Of a stretch of 24,887 bases of DNA, positions 20,177 to 24,887 are shown piece by piece; positions within the stretch are counted from its first letter, which is position 1, and the number at the start of each line of letters is the position of its first letter. The notes under the pieces are model-generated. The model was given only the letters and a program-made list of their open reading frames with translations, did not search any database and had not been told where the DNA came from. A program made the position numbers and the translations under genes. The DNA comes from an uncultured Clostridia bacterium (lineage in GTDB: Bacteria > Bacillota > Clostridia > Oscillospirales > Butyricicoccaceae). The stretch is taken from NCBI GenBank assembly GCA_910586575.1, contig CAJUJQ010000035.1, forward strand, positions 1-24,887, in the 5' to 3' direction.

Positions 20177-21115
20177 TTATGCCTTGCCGTCGGAGCCGAG
20201 AACGTTTTTAATCTTATGGGCAACCATATCCTTAACAGCCTGACGGGCGGGCTTGAGGTACTGGCGGGGATCGAAATGATCCGGATGCGCGTCAAAGTAC
20301 TCACGGATGGAAGCGGTGATCGCCAGGCGGATGTCGGAGTCGATGTTAATCTTGCAGACCGCCATCTTGGCCGCCTGACGGAGCATCTCTTCCGGAATGC
20401 CGATGGCATCAGGCATCTTGCCGCCGTGCGCGTTAATCTTCTGTACGAAGTCCTGCGGGACGGAGGAAGAGCCGTGCAGAACGATCGGGAAGCCGGGCAG
20501 TCGCTTCTCGACTTCTTCGAGGATGTCGAAGCGGAGCTGCGGCGTGGTGCCGGGCTTGAACTTGTAAGCGCCGTGGGAAGTGCCGATGGCGATGGCCAGG
20601 GAGTCACAGCCGGTCTTGGTGACGAACTCCTCAACGTCCTCCGGACGGGTGTAGGAAGAATCCTCCGCCGAAACATTGACGTCGTCCTCAACGCCCGCGA
20701 GGGTGCCAAGCTCAGCCTCAACAACAACGCCATGCTCGTGCGCGTAGTCAACGACCTTCTTTGCCAGCTTGATGTTCTCTTCGAGCGGGAGGGAGGAGCC
20801 ATCGATCATAACGGAGGAGAAGCCGCCGTCGATGCAGGCCTTGCAGGTCTCGAAATCCGGGCCATGGTCCAGATGCAGCGCAATCGGGATATCGGGGCAG
20901 TTGATGATAGCGGCCTCTACCATCTTAACGAGGTAGGTGTGGTTTGCATACGCACGCGCGCCCTTGGACACCTGAAGGACAACCGGGCTGTTCAGCTCCT
21001 GGCAGGCCTCGGTGATGCCCTGCACGATTTCCATGTTGTTTACATTGAAAGCGCCGACAGCGTAACCGCCCTCATAAGCCTTCTTGAACATTTCGGTAGT
21101 AGTTACCAATGCCAT
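20177..21115 (-). CDS. fba: Class II fructose-bisphosphate aldolase
   Basis: 312 residues. The enzyme cleaves fructose 1,6-bisphosphate to dihydroxyacetone phosphate and glyceraldehyde 3-phosphate in the cytoplasm, with a zinc cofactor. Motifs: HLDHGPDFE (81-89) with catalytic Asp83 and zinc ligand His84, VEAELGTLAG with Glu135, GTSHGAYK with His181, and VLHGSSSVP with His214, then KINIDSDIRLA for the phosphate site. The ATG at 21115 follows AAAGGAAG with 8-nt spacing. The gene is divergent from the PPi-phosphofructokinase gene, whose product is its substrate; the two share a 292-bp intergenic region but use separate promoters. Tagatose-bisphosphate aldolase is a close relative and cannot be excluded by motif alone, but the glycolytic context favours Fba. 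Confidence 0.93.
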   Translation of the reverse strand: MALVTTTEMFKKAYEGGYAVGAFNVNNMEIVQGITEACQELNSPVVLQVSKGARAYANHTYLVKMVEAAIINCPDIPIALHLDHGPDFETCKACIDGGFSSVMIDGSSLPLEENIKLAKKVVDYAHEHGVVVEAELGTLAGVEDDVNVSAEDSSYTRPEDVEEFVTKTGCDSLAIAIGTSHGAYKFKPGTTPQLRFDILEEVEKRLPGFPIVLHGSSSVPQDFVQKINAHGGKMPDAIGIPEEMLRQAAKMAVCKINIDSDIRLAITASIREYFDAHPDHFDPRQYLKPARQAVKDMVAHKIKNVLGSDGKA

Positions 21116-21194
21116 AACTATTACTTCCTTTCATTTTTTTCCAGCAGCGCGCCGCGCAGGAACCACGCGCCGCCCGCAGGAGGATTACACCTTT

Positions 21195-21223
21195 ATTTTA
21201 GCAGTTTTGGCGGATAAATGCAA
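21195..21223 (-). promoter_or_regulatory. fba promoter
   Basis: On the minus strand: TTGCAT (21223-21218), 17-bp spacer, extended TGC-TAAAAT (TAAAAT at 21200-21195). The leader is about 75 nt and GC-rich. Confidence 0.65.
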
Positions 21224-21315
21224 GACTTCTTTTGCCGGTTGTGAAGTGCGCACCGATTTTTTTTCACATAGGATTCCGCCCCTGTGGAACCCCGCAAAAT
21301 TTTTGGATAAAAAAA

Positions 21316-21344
21316 TTGCAATTGCCGGGGAAATATGGTAACAT
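21316..21344 (+). promoter_or_regulatory. PPi-PFK promoter
   Basis: TTGCAA (21316-21321), 17-bp spacer, extended TGG-TAACAT (TAACAT at 21339-21344). The leader of about 57 nt carries AGGAGG at 21392-21397. Confidence 0.6.
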
Positions 21345-21407
21345 AGTATTGGTAAGCCCGCCCATCTTCCGGCGGTTATCTGATAAAAACCAGGAGGTAT
21401 CTTTATT

Positions 21408-22649
21408 ATGAGTGAATTAAAAGGCGCCTGCATCATTGGCCAGTCCGGCGGCCCGACTTCGGTAATCAATTCTTCCGTTCTCGGCGCGCTCGAAACCGCG
21501 CTGGACAACCCGTCCATCACCCGCGTCTTTGGCGCCGCGCATGGCATCAAGGGTGTTCTGGATGATTCCCTGTACGACATCGACAAGGAGGACCGCGAAG
21601 AGCTGGCGCTCCTGCGCTACACCCCCTCCTCCGCGCTCGGCTCCTGCCGCTATAAGCTCGCCGACCCCGACGTTGACGACACCGATTATAAGCGCATCCT
21701 TGAAATCTTCAAGAAATACGACGTCCGCTACTTCTTCTATAACGGCGGCAACGACTCCATGGACACCTGCAACAAGATCTCCAAGTTTATGATGAAGTCC
21801 GGCTACGAGTGCCGCGTCATGGGCATCCCCAAGACTATCGACAACGACCTGTTCGGCACCGACCATTGCCCCGGCTTCTCCTCCGCTGCCAAGTATATCG
21901 CAACCTCCTGCATGGAAATCTATCAGGATGCGCGCGTTTATGATACCGGCATGGTCTGCGTCGTTGAAATTATGGGCCGTCATGCGGGCTGGCTGACCGC
22001 CGCTTCCGCGCTTGCGACCGCGCAGGGCGCAGGACCCGACCTCATCTACCTCCCCGAGCGTGACTTCGACATGAACAAGTTTGTCGCCGATGTCAAGCGC
22101 ATTTACGCGGAGAAGGGCAACTGCCTGGTAGCCGTTTCCGAGGGAATCCACTATGCCGACGGCTCCTTCGTTTCCGAGGCCAAGACCTCCGCGACCGACG
22201 GCTTTGGCCATGCGCAGCTGGGCGGCCTGGCTGCCATGCTGGCGGACAAGATCAAGAGCGAGACGGGCGCAAAGGTCCGCGGTATCGAGCTGTCCCTGCT
22301 CCAGCGTTGCGCGGCGCACTGCGCTTCCAAGACCGATGTGGACGAATCCTATGCTGCCGGTAAGGCTGCTGTTGAGAACGCGGTTGCGGGCAAGACCGAC
22401 TTTATGCCCGGCTTTAAGTGCACCCGTGACGCCAACGGCTACAAGTGCGAGATCGAGCTGCTGCCCCTCTCCCAGGTTGCGAACACCGAGAAGAAGGTTC
22501 CGCAGGAGTGGATTAACGACGAAGGCAACGGCGTAAACCAGGGCTTCATTGATTATGCGCTTCCGCTGATTGCCGGTGAAAACGTTGGCCCCAAGGTAAA
22601 CGGCCTGCCGCGCTTTGCACAGCTCAAGAAAATTAAGGCTGAGGCGTAA
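21408..22649 (+). CDS. 6-phosphofructokinase, pyrophosphate-dependent type
   Basis: 413 residues, longer than the ATP type (about 320). The phosphoryl-donor site decides the class. GGNDS (113-117) has Asp116 where ATP enzymes have the Gly of GGDGS. PKTIDND (141-147) has Lys142 where ATP enzymes have Gly. These two changes are the established signature of PPi-dependent PFK. The substrate site GRHAGWLTAASALA and IELSLLQRCAAHCASKTD are present. The enzyme would convert fructose 6-phosphate and PPi to fructose 1,6-bisphosphate reversibly, saving ATP. The ATG at 21408 has AGGAGG with 10-nt spacing. Codon choice is strongly C-ending, as in highly expressed genes. It is divergent from fba and followed by strong terminators. 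Confidence 0.93.
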   Translation: MSELKGACIIGQSGGPTSVINSSVLGALETALDNPSITRVFGAAHGIKGVLDDSLYDIDKEDREELALLRYTPSSALGSCRYKLADPDVDDTDYKRILEIFKKYDVRYFFYNGGNDSMDTCNKISKFMMKSGYECRVMGIPKTIDNDLFGTDHCPGFSSAAKYIATSCMEIYQDARVYDTGMVCVVEIMGRHAGWLTAASALATAQGAGPDLIYLPERDFDMNKFVADVKRIYAEKGNCLVAVSEGIHYADGSFVSEAKTSATDGFGHAQLGGLAAMLADKIKSETGAKVRGIELSLLQRCAAHCASKTDVDESYAAGKAAVENAVAGKTDFMPGFKCTRDANGYKCEIELLPLSQVANTEKKVPQEWINDEGNGVNQGFIDYALPLIAGENVGPKVNGLPRFAQLKKIKAEA

Positions 22650-22676
22650 TTTTTCCCGCTGCGGGAAGCGGCCCCA

Positions 22677-22764
22677 AAACGCGCGCTGCGGCGCGTTTGA
22701 TTGATTCGCAGGTTCCGGGGCTGTCCCCATGGTTTTCAAGCCATAGGGGACAGCCCCTTTCTTT
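22677..22764 (+). terminator. Tandem hairpins and terminator after the PFK gene
   Basis: A first hairpin AAACGCGC/GCGCGTTT (22677-22684 with 22691-22698) is followed by a strong one, GGGGCTGTCCCC-ATGG (22717-22732) with 22741-22757 around an 8-nt loop, ending in TTTCTTT (22758-22764). Confidence 0.8.
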
Positions 22765-22793
22765 GAAAGCGGAACTTTATATCGGTTTCTCGC

Positions 22794-22843
22794 AAAAAAA
22801 GCAGCGTACTCCGCCTTTATCGGGTGGAATACGCTGCTTTTTT
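22794..22843. terminator. Bidirectional terminator between PFK and fruK-like genes
   Basis: A 15-position stem (22801-22815 with 22823-22837; one mismatch and one G-T pair) is flanked by seven A residues on the left and six T residues on the right, so it can terminate transcription on both strands. Confidence 0.8.
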
Positions 22844-22892
22844 CCTGCGGGGCTGACAGCCCCTTTTGTGGATGGGGAACTGTAAAGAGCAC

Positions 22893-23834
22893 TCAAACCG
22901 TATAAAGCTTTACGGTTTCATATACTTGATAAACCTTTTTCAGGGACGCCATTTCGGTGCCGGGCAGGCGCGCGCAGGCGCGGCCCATGGCGACGGTATA
23001 CTTGGAAAGCTCGTAAATATCGAGGCCCTTTGCCAGGGAATTGGCAATCGCGCCGACCATCGCGTCGCCGGTGCCGATGGAGCCGCAGTCCTCGATTTTG
23101 GGTTCGGAGTTGACATACAGCGCCTCGTGGTGGTGCTTGGAGACGAACACGGAGCCTTCATGCGCCATGGAGACACAGACCGCCTGCGCACCGGCTTCCA
23201 GCATCTGGCGAGCACGGGCAACCGAGGTTTCCGGGTCTGTGGTCGGCTGTTCGCCGACGAACTCCGCCAGCTCGAACAGGCTGGGCTTGACGAAGTCCGG
23301 CTCAAACGCGAGCGCTTCGCGCAGGATATCGCCTGCCGCGTCAATCACAAGGTGGCAGCCCGCCTTTTTAATGGTTTTGAGCATCTTGCGGTAATTTGCC
23401 AGCGGGAAATTGGGGGGCAGGGAGCCGGAGACAACGAAAATATTGCGGTCGTCCAGATAGCCGTCCATCTTTTCCAGCAAACGGAGGAAATCATGTTCGG
23501 AAATCTGCGGGCCTGGCTCGTTGAACTCGGTATGTTGGCCCTTGGGGTCGATAATCTGGATATTCACACGCGTCTGCCCTGCGACATCCACGAAATCGTG
23601 CATGATATTCATTGAGGTCATCATGTCTTTCAGGATGCGGCCGTTCTGTCCGCCGCAAAAGCCGATGGCAACGCTGTCGCCGCCGAGCGCGTTGATCGCA
23701 CGGGTGACCGTGATGCCCTTGCCGCCCGGCTCGCGCACGCTTTCCTTGGTGCGGTTGAGGTGGTTCAGGTTGACTTGGTGATCGAGCCGCATGCGGCGGT
23801 CAATCGCGGGATTTAAGGTAATCGTGATGATCAT
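22893..23834 (-). CDS. 1-phosphofructokinase-like sugar kinase (PfkB family)
   Basis: 313 residues. The PfkB signatures are present: LNPAIDRRMRLD at the N-terminus, GGKGITVTRAINALGG (38-53), FCGGQNGRILKDMM, VSGSLPPNFP and the catalytic GTGDAMVGAI (254-263) with Asp257. The order and the N-terminal NPAID fit the FruK / tagatose-6-phosphate kinase branch, which phosphorylates fructose 1-phosphate or a similar sugar phosphate with ATP to feed aldolase. No PTS fructose transporter or fruR is adjacent, so the true substrate is uncertain. The ATG at 23834 has a GGAGGG site. The gene has its own promoter and shares a terminator with the convergent PPi-PFK gene. Confidence 0.88.
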   Translation of the reverse strand: MIITITLNPAIDRRMRLDHQVNLNHLNRTKESVREPGGKGITVTRAINALGGDSVAIGFCGGQNGRILKDMMTSMNIMHDFVDVAGQTRVNIQIIDPKGQHTEFNEPGPQISEHDFLRLLEKMDGYLDDRNIFVVSGSLPPNFPLANYRKMLKTIKKAGCHLVIDAAGDILREALAFEPDFVKPSLFELAEFVGEQPTTDPETSVARARQMLEAGAQAVCVSMAHEGSVFVSKHHHEALYVNSEPKIEDCGSIGTGDAMVGAIANSLAKGLDIYELSKYTVAMGRACARLPGTEMASLKKVYQVYETVKLYTV

Positions 23835-23905
23835 GTCTGCCCTCCGTCAGTTGCAGAACCGGCCTCCCGGAAGCGGACGCCGGTCCGTGATTCTTCGTTA
23901 ATCTT

Positions 23906-23934
23906 ATTTTACCGCAACGGGGGCGGGATTGTAA
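23906..23934 (-). promoter_or_regulatory. Promoter of the fruK-like gene
   Basis: On the minus strand: TTACAA (23934-23929), 17-bp spacer, TAAAAT (23911-23906). The leader is about 65 nt. Confidence 0.6.
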
Positions 23935-24134
23935 ATTACAATTTCCGAAAAATCCCCGACTTTAGGGAAATCCACAAAAAAGCGTCCGGGTTTTTGGACG
24001 GGATTGTGCTTTTAGGCAAAGCACTTGACTGCCTTCCGGCGGGACGGAAGCGGCGGACTGAGGCGCGGGGACAGGGCGCAGGCCCCCATATCGCCGCGCG
24101 GCCCGCTTTATTTTCTGGAACCCGACAATTTATG
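23935..24134. other. Intergenic stretch with small hairpins only
   Basis: Two compact hairpins lie close together: GTGCTTT/AAAGCAC (24006-24012 with 24018-24024) and CTTCCG/CGGAAG (24033-24038 with 24045-24050). Neither is followed by a T run, and there is no promoter directly upstream that I would defend. No ORF with a ribosome binding site is seen. Confidence 0.4.
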
Positions 24135-24163
24135 TTTACTTTTCAGCGCATATTTGTTATACT
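24135..24163 (+). promoter_or_regulatory. gdpP promoter
   Basis: TTTACT (24135-24140), 17-bp spacer, extended TGT-TATACT (TATACT at 24158-24163). The start point near 24170 leaves a 33-nt leader with AAAGGAGG. Confidence 0.7.
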
Positions 24164-24202
24164 GTATATGTGTTTTTATGCCTGAAAGGAGGCACGACCC
24201 CC

Positions 24203-24887
24203 TTGAATAAAGATTTACGTAGAATTATTCAGCCCGGATTTACGCTCTATTTCCTGGTTTTCCTCGGTTTTTCGGCAGCTGCGGCATACTTAAATCCGAT
24301 GTTTGGATTGGCCGCGTTCGGCGCCTGCCTGCTGCTGCTGGTGCACAACCGGCTTTCCAGCCGGAGCAGGCGGCGCGCGGTGATGGATTATATGCGTTCC
24401 CTATCGCTGGAAATCGACCAGGTGTCGCGCACATCCATTACAACACTCCCGATGCCCGCGCTGGTTGCGATGGCGACGACCGGGGAAGTCCTGTGGTCGA
24501 ATGACAGCTTCAACCATGTGACCGGACATTCCAGCGGCTTAATGGGCGTGCGGATCAATGAAATCGCGCCTACCTTCGACACCCGATGGCTGATTGACGG
24601 CAGGCCGCAGTACCCGACCGAGCTGCGGATGGGCAAAAACAGCTTCCATGTTTTCGGCAGCCTGATGGCGGGGGAAAACGATATCGGCGCGCTGATGGTG
24701 CTTTACTTCGTCGAATGTACGGATTATGTGCGCCTGCGCGACGACTACGACCAGACGCGCCCGGTCATTGCGATCATTTCGATTGACAACTATGAGGAAC
24801 TGCTCAAAAACCTGAACGACTCGGAAAAATCCAACCTGCTCGCGGGGATTGACAAGCGGATTGTTGATTGGGCTGCGGCGTCCAAGG
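24203..24887 (+). CDS. gdpP: GdpP-type cyclic-di-AMP phosphodiesterase, N-terminal part (cut by window end)
   Basis: A TTG start at 24203 lies 10 nt after AAAGGAGG (24186-24192); 228 codons run off the right edge. The N-terminus has two membrane helices (about 12-30 and 33-48), a positively charged link, a PAS-like domain with LVAMATTGEVLWSNDSFNHV (about 80-165) and the beginning of a degenerate GGDEF domain with PVIAIISIDNYEELLKN. This is the architecture of GdpP/YybT, whose missing C-terminal DHH and DHHA1 domains hydrolyse c-di-AMP to pApA. In Bacillota this controls osmolyte uptake and envelope stress tolerance. The ribosomal genes rplI and dnaB often follow, but lie beyond the window. 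The identification rests on the N-terminal half alone. Confidence 0.85.
   Translation, partial: MNKDLRRIIQPGFTLYFLVFLGFSAAAAYLNPMFGLAAFGACLLLLVHNRLSSRSRRRAVMDYMRSLSLEIDQVSRTSITTLPMPALVAMATTGEVLWSNDSFNHVTGHSSGLMGVRINEIAPTFDTRWLIDGRPQYPTELRMGKNSFHVFGSLMAGENDIGALMVLYFVECTDYVRLRDDYDQTRPVIAIISIDNYEELLKNLNDSEKSNLLAGIDKRIVDWAAASK

Noticed and set aside
21417..22892. A 491-codon open frame on the minus strand opposite the PPi-PFK gene
   Set aside because: It mirrors the PFK coding sequence and its C-rich codon bias; it has no motif or start signal.
24006..24050. Two neighbouring hairpins upstream of gdpP considered as a riboswitch or small RNA
   Set aside because: They lie upstream of the gdpP promoter, with no promoter of their own and no T run; no known aptamer pattern is visible.
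1..24887. CRISPR array, tRNA or rRNA genes
   Set aside because: No regularly spaced repeats, and no tRNA-like or rRNA-like stretches were noticed on reading either strand; short RNA genes could still be missed by eye.

Overview
The window looks like chromosome from a moderately GC-rich, Gram-positive anaerobe of the Bacillota, class Clostridia. The Oscillospirales are my best guess; genus cannot be told. The reasons are strong AGGAGG-type ribosome binding sites, near-consensus sigma-70/SigA promoters with 17-bp spacers, a pyrophosphate-type phosphofructokinase, a GdpP homologue, and the lipoprotein and pilin-like gene families present. I see no rRNA, tRNA or CRISPR array.

Layout. (1) 1-1300 is the decayed end of a mobile element: the C-terminal part of a large serine recombinase, a metallophosphoesterase gene that has lost its middle, and a promoter-terminator unit with no credible ORF that could make a small structured RNA. 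(2) 1308-2246 is a lone iolB (-) with its own promoter and terminator. (3) 2350-7642 is a plus-strand cluster: a transglutaminase-like lipoprotein, a GspF/PilC platform protein, four small membrane-anchored or pilin-like proteins, and a PilT ATPase. It resembles a reduced type IV filament or secretion locus. (4) 7719-9919 (-) holds a CmpB-like membrane protein, a probably frameshifted small membrane gene, and pgi. (5) 10055-11043 is an ADP-ribosylglycohydrolase (+). (6) 11148-15653 (-) is a two-gene type IIA topoisomerase operon, B subunit then A. (7) 15789-16583 is a cytidylate-kinase-like gene (+). (8) 16639-17417 is an anchored hypothetical protein (-). (9) 17488-18129 is an XRE repressor (-) divergent from a 46-aa protein (+), with paired operators between them. 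(10) 18147-20060 is a DedA-family gene plus a GT4 glycosyltransferase (+). (11) 20107-23934 is central sugar metabolism: class II aldolase (-) divergent from PPi-PFK (+), then a 1-phosphofructokinase-like gene (-). (12) 24135-24887 is the start of gdpP (+), cut by the window end.

The least expected structure is a pair of 163-bp, TA-flanked palindromic elements at 6313-6475 and 15448-15610. They share a 23-bp core at the same internal offset, which makes them look like a MITE family. Both sit in transcribed leaders just upstream of a ribosome binding site: one splits the pilin-like/pilT operon exactly at a stop codon, and the other fills the leader of the topoisomerase operon. Other leads are the pilus-like cluster itself, the repressor/microprotein switch, and a divergent type IIA topoisomerase that lacks the usual quinolone-contact serine.

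Glycolytic genes (pgi, PPi-pfk, fba, fruK-like) are concentrated here but each has its own promoter, so they form a neighbourhood and not an operon. All functions are inferred from protein motifs read by eye; no database search was run.
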